This document shows, piece after piece, positions 9,185 through 18,719 of a stretch of DNA of 64,000 nucleotides. The translations under genes and the position numbers were made by a program. The notes under the pieces are model-generated. The model made no database searches. It saw only the letters and a list, made by a program, of their open reading frames with translations, and was not told the origin of the DNA. The stretch is from the NCBI RefSeq assembly GCF_016801985.1, contig NZ_JAEVLS010000009.1, forward strand, positions 145,247 to 209,246, in the 5' to 3' direction. How positions within the stretch are numbered: the first letter of the stretch is position 1; each line of letters opens with the position of its first letter. Source of the stretch: Steroidobacter gossypii (GTDB taxonomy: Bacteria > Pseudomonadota > Gammaproteobacteria > Steroidobacterales > Steroidobacteraceae).

Positions 9185-10141
9185 TCAGGGTACCGGCACT
9201 TCCTTGAGCACGAACTGGCCCACCTCGGTCGGCGTTTTCGGCGCGGAGTCGTCACGCGGTTTGAGGCGATGGCCGACGACCCCCGCCAGCACGGCCTGCA
9301 CATCTTCGGGCACGACGCCCTGATGACCGTGGATCAGCGCCCAGGCCTGCGCGGCGCGAAGCAAGCCGATGGAAGCGCGCGGCGAGATGCCAGATTCGAA
9401 CAGTGGCGACTCGCGCGTGTAGCGAACGATGGCTTGCACGTAATCGAGCAAGGCATCGGACACGTGGACTTTGGGCACCATCGTCTGCATCAACAGCAGT
9501 TGCTGGGGCGATAGCGTCGGCGCCAGTGTCGCCACCAGATCGCGACGATCCTGGCCGAGCAGCAGCTGGCGTTCCAGCGTGGGATCGGGATAGCCGAGCT
9601 CGATGCGCATCAGGAAACGGTCCAGCTGCGACTCGGGCAACGGATAGGTGCCGATTTGATACACCGGATTCTGAGTCGCGATCACGAAGAAGGGCGCGGC
9701 GAGCGGATAAGTGGCGCCATCGACGGTGACCTGGTGCTCTTCCATCGCTTCGAGCAGCGCGCTCTGCGCCTTGGGCGTGGCGCGATTCACCTCGTCGGCG
9801 AGCACCAGTTGCGAGAACACCGGGCCTTTGTGGAACTGAAACGTGCTGGTCTCACGATCGAAGACGGACACGCCGATGATGTCCGCGGGCAGCAGGTCGC
9901 TGGTGAACTGGATGCGTTGATACGACAGACCCAGCGACTCGGCGAGCGCGTGCGCCAGCGTGGTCTTGCCGACGCCCGGAATGTCCTCGATCAACAAATG
10001 GCCGCGCGCGAGCAGGCACGAGATGCACAGTCGCACCTGGTGCTCCTTGCCCAGGATCACCCGATTGAGCTGCGCCGTGGTGGCGGTGATCAGCTCCAGT
10101 GGGTCGGCTTGCGTGATCAGAGTGGGGATGGCGGAATTCAT
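9185..10141 (-). CDS. MoxR family AAA+ ATPase
   Basis: AAA+ ATPase thought to act as a chaperone for partner proteins with vWA-like domains, here probably the DUF58 protein. Walker A is IEDIPGVGKTTL (about residue 55) and Walker B is LVLADEVNRA. The MoxR signature TPKAQSALLEAMEE and sensor 1 FFVIATQNP follow. The length of 318 residues is typical. A GGAGAG ribosome site lies immediately upstream of the ATG. It is the first gene of the three-gene operon. Confidence 0.93.
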   Translation of the reverse strand: MNSAIPTLITQADPLELITATTAQLNRVILGKEHQVRLCISCLLARGHLLIEDIPGVGKTTLAHALAESLGLSYQRIQFTSDLLPADIIGVSVFDRETSTFQFHKGPVFSQLVLADEVNRATPKAQSALLEAMEEHQVTVDGATYPLAAPFFVIATQNPVYQIGTYPLPESQLDRFLMRIELGYPDPTLERQLLLGQDRRDLVATLAPTLSPQQLLLMQTMVPKVHVSDALLDYVQAIVRYTRESPLFESGISPRASIGLLRAAQAWALIHGHQGVVPEDVQAVLAGVVGHRLKPRDDSAPKTPTEVGQFVLKEVPVP

Positions 10142-10181
10142 GCGCTCTCCGGCTTCGGTCGCCGGCCAGTGTGTTTAGTAC

Positions 10182-10217
10182 GCCGCGAAATGCAAGTAGG
10201 TAGTTCGCATTCGCGGC
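10182..10217 (-). terminator. Hairpin between valS and moxR
   Basis: The arms GCCGCGAAATGC (10182-10193) and GCATTCGCGGC (10207-10217) form an 11-bp stem with one bulged A and a 13-base loop. It lies about 65 bases past the valS stop. There is no T-tract on the minus strand, so it may be a processing or Rho-associated stem rather than an intrinsic terminator. Confidence 0.45.
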
Positions 10218-10280
10218 AATACGTTCAGCAGATTCGCCACGCAGCGACCGCAGGCCTGCGCCGCCGTACCTCGTTCCGGA

Positions 10281-13055
10281 TTACAGGCTGCCGACCATCT
10301 GTTCCTGCTCATCGAGCTGCGCAATCTGGCGTTTGAACTCGGCGATGCGCTCGTGGACTTCGGCGACCACTTCGGGCTTGGCGTTGGCGGCGAAGTTGGG
10401 GTTCGCGAGCTTGGCGTCTTCGCGCTTGAGGTCCTGTTCGACCTTTGCTTTGCGCTTGCGCAGGCGCGCGAGCTCGGCTTGCGGGTCGGAGATCAGGCCG
10501 GTGAGCGGCGAGGAGATGGTGCGGCGATCGATGCTGGCGGTGGCCGACGGCGGCAGCGCCGAATCGCTGGGAAGAATTTGCAGCTCGCTGATCTTGCCGA
10601 CGCCGCGAACCACGGCGAGGTTCGCCGAAAGCGAAGCTTCGTCAGTGGCTTCAGGCGTTTGAAACGCGACCGCGATTTCACGAGCCTGCGGAATATCCAG
10701 CTGACCGCGAATCTGTCGCGCGCCGAGAATCACGGCCTTGATCGGCGCAATCGCCGCCTCAGCCGCGGCATCGCGGGGGAACTCCGCAGCGCTCGGATAC
10801 GACTGCAACATGATCGTCTCGCCTTTGCGTCCGGCGAGCGGCGCCACCGACTGCCAGATCTCTTCGGTGATGAAAGGCATCAGCGGATGTAACAGACGCA
10901 GGTATGCCTCCAGCACCGACGCCAGCGTCTCGCGTGTGCCGCGCTTCTGCGCATCGCTCGACTGATCCGATTGCAGCGTCGGCTTCGACAACTCGAGATA
11001 CCAATCGCAGTACTCGTACCAGGCGAATTCGTACAAAGCCTGCGAAGCAAGATCGAAGCGATACTCGGCGAGCCGCGCACGCACTTCTTCGATGGTTGCG
11101 CCGAGCCGCGAGCGGATCCACGAATCGGCCGCGGAATATTCCACAGGACCGGACGCGGAGGCGGGCGGCGCATTCTCCAGATTCATCAGCACATAGCGCG
11201 CAGCGTTCCACAGCTTGTTACAAAAGTTGCGGTAGCCTTCGATGCGCCCCAAGTCGAAACGAATGTCCCGCCCCATGGTCGCGAGCGCGCAGAAGGTGAA
11301 ACGCAACGCGTCGGCGCCATACGAGGGCATGCCCTTGGGAAACTGCTTGCGCGTGTTCTTCTCGATCTTGTCCTTCATCTGCGGCTGCATCAGGCCGGTG
11401 GTGCGCTTGGCGACCAGCGACTCCAGATCGATGCCGTCGATCAGATCCAGCGGATCGATGATGTTGCCCTTGGACTTGGACATCTTGTCGCCGTTCTCGT
11501 CGCGGATCAGGCCGGTGATGTACACCTCCCGGAACGGCACGTCGCCGGCGAACTTCAGGCCCATCATGATCATGCGGGCCACCCAGAAGAAAATGATGTC
11601 GAAGCCGGTCACCAGCACGCTGGTGGGATAGAGCGACTTCAGCTCGGCGGTCTGCTCCGGCCAGCCCAACGTGGAGAACGGCCACAGCGCCGAGGAGAAC
11701 CAGGTGTCGAGCACGTCTTCGTCGCGGGTGAGTTGCACGTCACGGCCCAGCTTGAGACGCGCCAGCTGTTGCGCCAGCTCTTCCGAGCGCGCGACGTAGC
11801 AGTTGCCTTGATCGTCGTACCACGCCGGAATGCGATGGCCCCACCACAGCTGGCGGCTGATGCACCAGTCCTGGATGTTCTCCATCCACTGGAAATACGT
11901 CTTGGCCCAGTTCTCCGGCACGAAGCGGATGCGGCCGTCCTTGACGCATTCGATCGCAGGCTGCGCGAGCGGCGCGATGCGCACGTACCATTGATCGGTG
12001 AGCCATGGCTCGAGCACCGCGTTGCTGCGGTCACCGCGCGGCACTTTCAGCGCGTGCGGTTCGATCTTCTCGACGAGCCCCAGCGCATCGAGATCGGCGA
12101 CGACCTGCTTGCGCGCGACGAAGCGATCCAGTCCGCGATATTTCTCGGGCACCTGCTCGTTGAGCGCGGCGTTGGCGTCGAAGATGTTGATCAGCGGCAG
12201 CGAGTGGCGCCGGCCGATCTCATAGTCGTTGAAGTCATGGCCCGGAGTGATCTTGACGCAGCCGGAGCCGAACGTCGGATCGACGTAGTCGTCGCCGATG
12301 ATCGGAATCAAACGATCGGTCAGCGGCAGGCGGATCTGTTTGCCGATGAGATGCCGGTAACGCTCATCCTCGGGATGCACGGCCACTGCGGTATCGCCGA
12401 GCATCGTTTCCGGGCGCGTGGTCGCGACCACGATGTGTTCGTTGCCGCCCTCGATGGGATAACGGAAATGCCACAGCGAGCCTTGCTCATCGACCGGCAG
12501 CACTTCCAGATCCGACAGCGCGGTGTGCAGTACCGGATCCCAGTTCACCAGGCGCTTGCCGCGATAGATCAAGCCTTCCTCGTGAAGGCGCACGAACACT
12601 TCGGTGACGGCCTGCGACAGCCCTTCATCCATGGTGAAACGATCGCGCGACCAGTCCACCGAGTTGCCGATGCGACGCTCCTGACGGGAGATCGTATCGC
12701 CGGACTGCGCTTTCCAATCCCACACGCGCTTGACGAAGGCCTCGCGGCCGATATCACGACGGTGCACGCCTTCGGCGTTCAACTGCCGCTCGACCACCAT
12801 CTGGGTCGCGATGCCGGCGTGGTCGGTGCCCGGCTGCCACAAGGTGTTCTCGCCCTGCATGCGATGCTGGCGGGTGAGCACGTCCATCAGCGTGTGCTGA
12901 AAGGCATGACCCATGTGCAGCGTGCCGGTGACGTTGGGCGGCGGAATCACGATCGAGTAGGGGCTGCCCTGGCCCGAAGGCTGGAACCAGCCGTTCGCTT
13001 CCCATCGCTGGTAGATGCGCTGCTCGAGGTCCTTGGGATCGTAGGTCTTCTGCAT
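10281..13055 (-). CDS. valS: Valyl-tRNA synthetase
   Basis: Class I aminoacyl-tRNA synthetase charging tRNA-Val. The HIGH-type motif is [12 protein letters not shown] (near residue 45) and the KMSKS loop is [10 protein letters not shown]. The editing domain lies between them. The C-terminal coiled-coil arm ([20 protein letters not shown] onward) is complete, ending at Leu 924. The start [15 protein letters not shown] is the conserved N-terminus; the frame stays open upstream but the extra residues are unlike the family. In relatives valS usually follows holC; here an SDR, a LysR gene and a thioesterase gene intervene. Confidence 0.97.
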   Translation of the reverse strand: MQKTYDPKDLEQRIYQRWEANGWFQPSGQGSPYSIVIPPPNVTGTLHMGHAFQHTLMDVLTRQHRMQGENTLWQPGTDHAGIATQMVVERQLNAEGVHRRDIGREAFVKRVWDWKAQSGDTISRQERRIGNSVDWSRDRFTMDEGLSQAVTEVFVRLHEEGLIYRGKRLVNWDPVLHTALSDLEVLPVDEQGSLWHFRYPIEGGNEHIVVATTRPETMLGDTAVAVHPEDERYRHLIGKQIRLPLTDRLIPIIGDDYVDPTFGSGCVKITPGHDFNDYEIGRRHSLPLINIFDANAALNEQVPEKYRGLDRFVARKQVVADLDALGLVEKIEPHALKVPRGDRSNAVLEPWLTDQWYVRIAPLAQPAIECVKDGRIRFVPENWAKTYFQWMENIQDWCISRQLWWGHRIPAWYDDQGNCYVARSEELAQQLARLKLGRDVQLTRDEDVLDTWFSSALWPFSTLGWPEQTAELKSLYPTSVLVTGFDIIFFWVARMIMMGLKFAGDVPFREVYITGLIRDENGDKMSKSKGNIIDPLDLIDGIDLESLVAKRTTGLMQPQMKDKIEKNTRKQFPKGMPSYGADALRFTFCALATMGRDIRFDLGRIEGYRNFCNKLWNAARYVLMNLENAPPASASGPVEYSAADSWIRSRLGATIEEVRARLAEYRFDLASQALYEFAWYEYCDWYLELSKPTLQSDQSSDAQKRGTRETLASVLEAYLRLLHPLMPFITEEIWQSVAPLAGRKGETIMLQSYPSAAEFPRDAAAEAAIAPIKAVILGARQIRGQLDIPQAREIAVAFQTPEATDEASLSANLAVVRGVGKISELQILPSDSALPPSATASIDRRTISSPLTGLISDPQAELARLRKRKAKVEQDLKREDAKLANPNFAANAKPEVVAEVHERIAEFKRQIAQLDEQEQMVGSL

Positions 13056-13212
13056 TCTTGGTCGGCCGGAAAGCGGAGAAATAGCGGGCAAGTATAGCCG
13101 CCATGCTCCAAATGCGGGGCTTGCCGCTGGCCGGACGCGGGCCGGCTGGCGCCGGCCGCGTGGACGTGATGGCTCGGTGGCGCGGCTGTCATTGCCGCCG
13201 CCCGGTGACCGA

Positions 13213-13983
13213 CTACAGAAACATGCCGCCGGAGGCTTCGATGCGCTGGGCGTTGATCCAGCGGTTCTCCGGCGACAGCAGCGAGGCCACGACACCGCCG
13301 ATGTCGTCGGGCAGGCCGACGCGGCCGAGCGCGGTTACCGAGGCGACGAAGTTGTTCAGTTCCTTGTTGTCGCGGACTGCGCCGCCGCCGAAGTCGGTCT
13401 CGATGGCGCCGGGGGCGACCACGTTCACCGCGATGCCTCGGCCACCGAGCTCCTTGGCTTGATAGCGAGTCAGCACCTCGATGGCGCCCTTCATGGCGGC
13501 GTACGCCGCATACCCGGGCAGCGCAAAGCGGGCCAGGCCCGAGGAAATGTTTACGATGCGGCCACCGTCGGCGAGCAGGGGCAACAGCTTCTGAGTCAGG
13601 AAAAACGGCCCTTTCAGGTGGATGTTCATGAGCTCATCGAACTGCGCTTCGGTGGTTTCGGCAAAGCTCGCATGCGCGCCGACGCCGGCGTTGTTCACCA
13701 GGAAATCGAAGCGTTCGCGCTGCCACTGATTCTTCAGCACGGCGCGCACCTGCTCGATGAATGCGTCGAAGGAGGAAGCGACGCTCACGTCGAGCTGCAG
13801 CGCTGCGGCTTGCCGGCCGGACTGCTCGATCTCGGCGACCACGGCTTCGGCTTCCTTCCGATTGCTCCGGTAGGTCAGCAGCACATCGATGCCGCGCCGG
13901 GCGGCCTGCAAGGCCATGTTCCTGCCGAGTCCGCGGCTGCCGCCGGTGATGATGGCGATGGGGGTGGTGGTCGGGTGGTTCAT
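13213..13983 (-). CDS. Short-chain dehydrogenase/reductase (SDR)
   Basis: Classical SDR of 256 residues. The cofactor motif is [10 protein letters not shown] (residues 11-20). NNAG follows near residue 92, and the catalytic Ser, Tyr and Lys lie in [23 protein letters not shown] (split here as NISS and YAAMK). An Arg in SNRKEA after the second strand suggests NADPH preference. The substrate cannot be read from the sequence. It is divergent from a LysR-type regulator across 127 bp, the usual layout for a regulator and its target. An AGGAG ribosome site precedes the ATG. Confidence 0.9.
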   Translation of the reverse strand: MNHPTTTPIAIITGGSRGLGRNMALQAARRGIDVLLTYRSNRKEAEAVVAEIEQSGRQAAALQLDVSVASSFDAFIEQVRAVLKNQWQRERFDFLVNNAGVGAHASFAETTEAQFDELMNIHLKGPFFLTQKLLPLLADGGRIVNISSGLARFALPGYAAYAAMKGAIEVLTRYQAKELGGRGIAVNVVAPGAIETDFGGGAVRDNKELNNFVASVTALGRVGLPDDIGGVVASLLSPENRWINAQRIEASGGMFL

Positions 13984-14074
13984 GGCTGCTCCTTGTGAGT
14001 GACATCGGCGGTTGAATGGGAGTCAGCTTATTGGTCGGTATCAAGTGGATAAATCAGGCAGATTTGAGTGTAGT

Positions 14075-14091
14075 GTTCGTATAATCTGAAC
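14075..14091 (+). promoter_or_regulatory. Likely LysR operator overlapping the regulator's -10 box
   Basis: The imperfect dyad GTTC-N9-GAAC contains a T-N11-A core, the usual LysR-type binding signature. It straddles a perfect TATAAT (14080-14085) pointing towards the LysR gene, with no good -35 hexamer 16-18 bases upstream. Binding there would repress the regulator's own promoter. The inference rests on one site. Confidence 0.5.
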
Positions 14092-14110
14092 AATCTCGGC
14101 GGGGACGCTC

Positions 14111-15025
14111 ATGAACCAACTCGAAGCCATGCAGATCTTCGTCCGGGTGGCGGAGCTGGGCAGTTTCACTCGCGCGGCGGAAAGCCTCGGCATGCCCAAG
14201 GCCAGCATGTCCACAGCCGTGCAGCAGCTCGAAAGCGAATTCGGCACGCAGCTGCTGCATCGGACCACACGTAAGGTGCAGATGACCTTGGACGGGCGCG
14301 CCTGTTACGAGCGCTGCAAGGATCTGCTGGCGGACATGGATGAGCTGCGCTCGATGTTCCAGCACGGGCCGCAGTCGCTGCGTGGACGACTGCGCGTGGA
14401 CATGCCGACGCTGGTCGCGCGCTCCACGGTCATTCCGAGTCTGCCGGCGTTTCTGAGTCAGCATCCCTTGTTACAGATCGAGCTCAGTTGCACCGATCGC
14501 AAAGTGGATCTGGTGCGGGAAGGCTTCGATTGCGTGATGCGGGTCGGCTCGGTGGAGGACCCCAGTGTGGTCGCGCGGCCGCTCGGGGCATATGACATCG
14601 GCAATTACGCCAGCCCCGAGTACGTGCGCGCGCATAGCATGCCGAGGACTGTCGAGGATCTCGCGCATCATCAGTTGATTCACTATGTCGGCACGCTGGG
14701 TGCGAAGTCGATGGGGTTCGAATATCACGATGGCGTCGCCTATCGCACCGTCGACATGCCGGGCGTCATCACCGTGAACAGCGCCGAGGCATATCAGGAA
14801 AGTTGCATCGCCGGGCTGGGCATCATCCAGGCGCCGAGGTCTGGCGTGCGACATCTGATCGAGCAGGGCCGGCTCGTGGAAGTCGCGCCCGATCTGCGCG
14901 CCGAGCCCATGCCGGTCTGGCTGGTGTATGCGCACCGGCGCAACCTCTCACGGCGCGTGCAGGTGTTCATGACCTGGATCGCGGAGCTGATGAAGCCGCA
15001 TCTGATAGCTTTGCCCGGCGCCTGA
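14111..15025 (+). CDS. LysR family transcriptional regulator
   Basis: DNA-binding regulator of 304 residues. The N-terminal winged helix-turn-helix (residues 1-60) reads MNQLEAMQIFVRVAELGSF, then RAAESLGMPKASMSTAVQQLE. A substrate-binding domain of the periplasmic binding protein fold follows from about residue 92. The NQLEAMQIFVRVAE start and the LRGRLRVDMP linker resemble the large DsdC/AaeR-like group that controls adjacent oxidoreductases. The divergently transcribed SDR is the probable target. The inducer is unknown. Confidence 0.92.
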   Translation: MNQLEAMQIFVRVAELGSFTRAAESLGMPKASMSTAVQQLESEFGTQLLHRTTRKVQMTLDGRACYERCKDLLADMDELRSMFQHGPQSLRGRLRVDMPTLVARSTVIPSLPAFLSQHPLLQIELSCTDRKVDLVREGFDCVMRVGSVEDPSVVARPLGAYDIGNYASPEYVRAHSMPRTVEDLAHHQLIHYVGTLGAKSMGFEYHDGVAYRTVDMPGVITVNSAEAYQESCIAGLGIIQAPRSGVRHLIEQGRLVEVAPDLRAEPMPVWLVYAHRRNLSRRVQVFMTWIAELMKPHLIALPGA

Positions 15026-15070
15026 GCGGCGCTGCGCTATTATTTTTCGATGGAAAGTCGAGGAGCGACC

Positions 15071-15511
15071 ATGAGCCGGTTCCGTTATTACCTGCGCACG
15101 CGTTACAACGAATGCGACGCGCAGAAGGTCGTGTTCAACTCGCGCTACGGCGATTACACCGACTTGGCCACGGCCGAGTTCTTCCGCGCGCTCGGCTATG
15201 AGAAAGAAATGCAGACGGGTGAGCTCGACTTCCAGCTCGTGAAACAAACCACCGAATGGCGCGCTCCGGCCAGATACGACCAGGTGCTGGAGATCTCGGT
15301 GTCCACCAAACATCTCGGCAACACGTCATTCACGCTTGCGACAGAGTTTCGCCTTGCGGGAGATGAGCGGGTGATCGTCAACGTGGAGACGGTATATGTG
15401 CACGTGGATCACCACACCTTGACCAAATCGCCGCTGCCGCCGGCGTTGCGGGCTGCGATGGAGCGGGGCGCATCGAATGTAACGATCGATCACGCCGCGT
15501 ACCTGGGCTGA
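15071..15511 (+). CDS. Hotdog-fold acyl-CoA thioesterase (4HBT-like)
   Basis: A 146-residue hotdog thioesterase. The active-site segment RYNECDAQKVVFNSRYGDY carries the conserved Asp of the 4-hydroxybenzoyl-CoA thioesterase family (residue 16) followed by Q, V and N at the expected spacing. The start at 15071 has an AGGAG ribosome site 5 bases upstream; an in-frame ATG 21 bases earlier lacks one. It follows the LysR gene by 45 bases. It is convergent with holC. Confidence 0.85.
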   Translation: MSRFRYYLRTRYNECDAQKVVFNSRYGDYTDLATAEFFRALGYEKEMQTGELDFQLVKQTTEWRAPARYDQVLEISVSTKHLGNTSFTLATEFRLAGDERVIVNVETVYVHVDHHTLTKSPLPPALRAAMERGASNVTIDHAAYLG

Positions 15512-15568
15512 CGAGAGCGCGCACCGAACGCGCTTTGCGCAGCGGCGAGCCCGCGGCCTTCGACAATC

Positions 15569-15991
15569 TCAAAGGTTGTGCGACTCCAGCGTGCAGCCCT
15601 GTTCGCGATACACCTTGTATCTCTCCCGGGCGCTGCGCTTGCGTTCCGGATCGACGTCGACGATCTCGGCGATGCGCTCGTAGGCATTCACGTCGGCAGG
15701 CATGGCGTCCATCAGGTTGATGAGCAGCGAGCGATGTGACGCCGGCCCGATGTCCGAGCCGACCATCACCATCACTCGCTCATGCGCCGCCGCCTGGCCT
15801 CGATAGATTTCGTGAGGCAGGAAACTGCCGTCGCTGAACGTCCACAGCATGTCGTCGACTCGCTGCACATCCGGCGTCTGGATGTACACGTGACAACCCT
15901 GCTCCACGGCGCGCTCGGCCAGCCTGCACGCATAGCGCAGGCGGGCGTCGGGCGCTTCCGCAGACAGGACGTAGAAGTCCACGCGGCTCAT
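15569..15991 (-). CDS. holC: DNA polymerase III subunit chi
   Basis: Chi links the replicative clamp loader to single-stranded DNA-binding protein. The 140-residue product begins MSRVDFYVLSAEAPDARLRYACRLAE and contains the typical DDMLWTFSDGSFLPHE block, then a hydrophobic strand and a DVDPERKRSARERYKVYRE helix. It lies 14 bases downstream of pepA on the same strand, the usual order in gammaproteobacteria. Its usual downstream neighbour valS is 2.5 kb away. Confidence 0.93.
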   Translation of the reverse strand: MSRVDFYVLSAEAPDARLRYACRLAERAVEQGCHVYIQTPDVQRVDDMLWTFSDGSFLPHEIYRGQAAAHERVMVMVGSDIGPASHRSLLINLMDAMPADVNAYERIAEIVDVDPERKRSARERYKVYREQGCTLESHNL

Positions 15992-16005
15992 GACGTAGCG
16001 ATCGA

Positions 16006-17493
16006 TTATTTCTTGTTGAGCAGATAATCGACCAGCAACGGCACCGGCCGGCCCGTGCTGCCCTTGTTGGCGCCGGCCTGATACGCGACGCCCGCAATGT
16101 CCAGGTGCGCCCAACGCAGGCCTTCGGCGAACTTGGCGAGGAAGCAGGCCGCGGTGATGGCGCCGCCTTCGCGACCGGCGACGTTGGCGAAGTCCGCGAA
16201 GTTGCTCTTCAACTGTTCGCTGTACTCCTCGCCGATAGGCATGTGCCACGCGCGATCGTCCGCACGATCGCCGGCAGCCTTGAGCTCCGCCGCCAGGTCG
16301 TCGTCGTTGCTGAACAGGCCCGCCAGATGATTGCCCAGCGCGATCACGCACGCGCCGGTGAGCGTGGCCAGATCGATCACCACGTCCGGCTTGTAGCGTC
16401 GCGAGTAGGTGATGGCGTCGCACAGGATCAAGCGGCCTTCCGCATCCGTGTTGAGCACTTCGATGGTCTGGCCCGACATGCTCTTGACGATGTCGCCCGG
16501 CTTGGTGGCCCGGCCGCTCGGCATGTTCTCGCACGCCGGCACCAGGCCGATCACGTTGATGGGCAGCTCGAGCTCGACCACCGCCTTCATGACGCCGAAC
16601 ACGCTCGCGCCGCCGCTCATGTCGAACTTCATTTCATCCATCGCCGCGGGCGGCTTGAGAGAAATGCCGCCGGTGTCGAACGTCACGGCCTTGCCGACCA
16701 GCACCGTCGGCGCCTCGCTGCGCGGTGCGCCGTAATACTCGAATACAATGAATGCCGCGGGCTCTTCGGTGCCGTTGGTCACCGACAGGAACGAGCCCAT
16801 GCCCAGACGCTTGCATTCGGCTTCGTTCAACACGCGAACGTTGAGCTTCTTGTAATCCTTCGCCAGATTCTTGGCCGCGCGGGCCAGATAGCTCGGCGTG
16901 CAAACATTGGCGGGTTGATTGGCCAGATCGCGCATGAATGCCATGCCGCCGACGATGGCCTGACCATGCATCAAGCCACGCTCGGCCTGGCCCTTCTCGC
17001 CGCGCTCGGCAACCGCGATGCCGAACTTGATCAAGCTCGGCTTGGGACGCTTGTTGGCAGTCTTGTGATCGGGAATGCGGTAATGCGAAGCCGCGACGGC
17101 TTCGACCGCGATGCGCGCCTGCGAATAGGCGTCGGCGTCGGGTAGCTCGTCGAGGCCCAGATAGCTGATCGCATCTTTGGCGCCCGTCTTGGACAGCACG
17201 GCCAGGGCGCTCGCGAGCGCCTTGCGATACTGCTTGCGTTTGAAGCCGCTGCGATTGCCGAGACCGAGCACGATGACGCGCTCGACCGGCGCGCCACTTA
17301 AATCCGATAGCAGCACCGCATCACCTGTCTTGCCGCGCAGGTCGCCGCGCTTGACCAGCTTGGCGATGCGGCCGCCGATGCGGGCATCCAGATCCTCGGC
17401 CGCCGCGGACAGAACGCCCTTGTCGTACACGCCGACGATGGCGCAATCGGTGCGCTGACGAGAGGGGGAGGCAGTGCTGACAAAAAATTCCAT
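16006..17493 (-). CDS. pepA: Leucyl aminopeptidase (cytosol aminopeptidase, M17)
   Basis: Two-metal peptidase that removes N-terminal residues; in E. coli the protein also binds DNA in Xer recombination and carAB control. The metal-binding signature NTDAEGRL is intact, as are VGKAVTFDTGGISLKP and the MKFDMSGGA segment. The start at 17493 (MEFFVSTASPS) follows an AGGAAGG ribosome site; the frame continues upstream without support. Length 495 residues is typical. It is divergent from lptF across 125 bp, as in E. coli. Confidence 0.96.
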   Translation of the reverse strand: MEFFVSTASPSRQRTDCAIVGVYDKGVLSAAAEDLDARIGGRIAKLVKRGDLRGKTGDAVLLSDLSGAPVERVIVLGLGNRSGFKRKQYRKALASALAVLSKTGAKDAISYLGLDELPDADAYSQARIAVEAVAASHYRIPDHKTANKRPKPSLIKFGIAVAERGEKGQAERGLMHGQAIVGGMAFMRDLANQPANVCTPSYLARAAKNLAKDYKKLNVRVLNEAECKRLGMGSFLSVTNGTEEPAAFIVFEYYGAPRSEAPTVLVGKAVTFDTGGISLKPPAAMDEMKFDMSGGASVFGVMKAVVELELPINVIGLVPACENMPSGRATKPGDIVKSMSGQTIEVLNTDAEGRLILCDAITYSRRYKPDVVIDLATLTGACVIALGNHLAGLFSNDDDLAAELKAAGDRADDRAWHMPIGEEYSEQLKSNFADFANVAGREGGAITAACFLAKFAEGLRWAHLDIAGVAYQAGANKGSTGRPVPLLVDYLLNKK

Positions 17494-17618
17494 GAACCTT
17501 CCTCGCACAAGGGCGCCAAAAAGACGGTAGTCTACTCCATTCCCGGCGCGGGGCCGCCGCGGAAACCATCCCCAGCTGCGGGAAAAAACCACTGCCGTAA
17601 ACAACTGCGGAACGAGCC

Positions 17619-18719
17619 TTGCGGACCTTGGATCGATACCTCCTGAAGGAGGTGACGGAAACCTGGCTGGCGGTCACCGGCGTGCTGCTGGTCATCCTGC
17701 TGTCGAATCAGCTGGCCCGCGTGCTGTCGCAAGCGGCCGCCAACGATTTCCCGCGCAGCGTGGTGTTATCTCTGATCGGCCTGACCTCCGCCGGCTATCT
17801 CACCGTGATCGTGCCGATCGGCTTTTTTCTCGCCATCATGCTGGCGCTCGGGCGCATGTATCACGAAAGCGAGATGGCGGCGATCCAGTCGTGCGGCGTC
17901 GGGCCGTCGGGTTTGTATCGGCCGATCGGCTATCTGGCGGCGTTGATCACGGCGTTGCTGGTCTGGCTTTCATTCTGGGCCATTCCGCAGGCCTCCGCGC
18001 GCGCTCAGCAGATTCGCACCGAGGCCTTGCAGGATGCCCAGTTCGGGCTGCTCGAGCCGGGCAGGTTTCGCACCTTCGGCGGCGGCAACGTGGTGTTCTA
18101 CGCCGAGCGGGTCGACGACAACGGCATCCTTCACAACGTGAACGTGTTCGTCGACCGTAGCCAGGAAGAGGAAAGCGAGGGCGAGCTGGAGATCTGGGTC
18201 GCGACGCGTGCCGAGCAGCGCGGCGCGGGGCAGGCCGATCAGATGTTCGTGCTGTACGACGGCGAACATTACAAGGGCGTGCCGGGTCGGGGCGACTGGC
18301 AGATCACTCAGTTCGCCGAGGGTGGCTATCCGATCCGGCTGGGCGAGATCAACGGCCGGGCCGGCAAGGCCGGCATGAAGCCGACCCGCGACTTGTTGCA
18401 ATCCACCGACCCGCGCGATCGCGCCGAATTGCAGTGGCGGATCTCGACACCGGTGATGGCGCTGATCCTGATGTTGATCGCCGTGCCGCTCGCACGGCTT
18501 CGACCTCGCCAGGGACGCTTCGGCCGCATCGGCTTCGCCATCCTGGTCTATTTCCTGTATTCGCAACTGCTGGCCGCCGGCCGCGCCTGGATCGAAGGCG
18601 GCGCCGTTCCGGAATGGTTCGGCATGTCCTGGGTGCATGCGGTGGCCATCGGGCTGGGGCTCTGGTTGCTCTCGCGCGAAGCGCCGTTCAGAGCGCGCAC
18701 CGTGACGGTGCCGGCATGA
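17619..18719 (+). CDS. lptF: LPS export permease LptF
   Basis: One of the two inner-membrane permeases of the Lpt system that extracts lipopolysaccharide and sends it to the outer membrane. The 366-residue protein has three N-terminal helices (to about residue 125), a periplasmic jellyroll-like domain (130-265) and three C-terminal helices. The conserved ALGRMYHESEMAAIQSCG coupling segment lies near residue 75. No ATG fits; TTG at 17619 gives MRTLDRYLLKEV, which matches family starts, and a second TTG lies 9 bases later. The stop overlaps lptG by 4 bases. Confidence 0.93.
   Translation: MRTLDRYLLKEVTETWLAVTGVLLVILLSNQLARVLSQAAANDFPRSVVLSLIGLTSAGYLTVIVPIGFFLAIMLALGRMYHESEMAAIQSCGVGPSGLYRPIGYLAALITALLVWLSFWAIPQASARAQQIRTEALQDAQFGLLEPGRFRTFGGGNVVFYAERVDDNGILHNVNVFVDRSQEEESEGELEIWVATRAEQRGAGQADQMFVLYDGEHYKGVPGRGDWQITQFAEGGYPIRLGEINGRAGKAGMKPTRDLLQSTDPRDRAELQWRISTPVMALILMLIAVPLARLRPRQGRFGRIGFAILVYFLYSQLLAAGRAWIEGGAVPEWFGMSWVHAVAIGLGLWLLSREAPFRARTVTVPA

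Noticed and set aside
10971..13097. Open frame of 708 codons opposite valS
   Set aside because: Antisense shadow of a complete valyl-tRNA synthetase; no motif and no promoter support.
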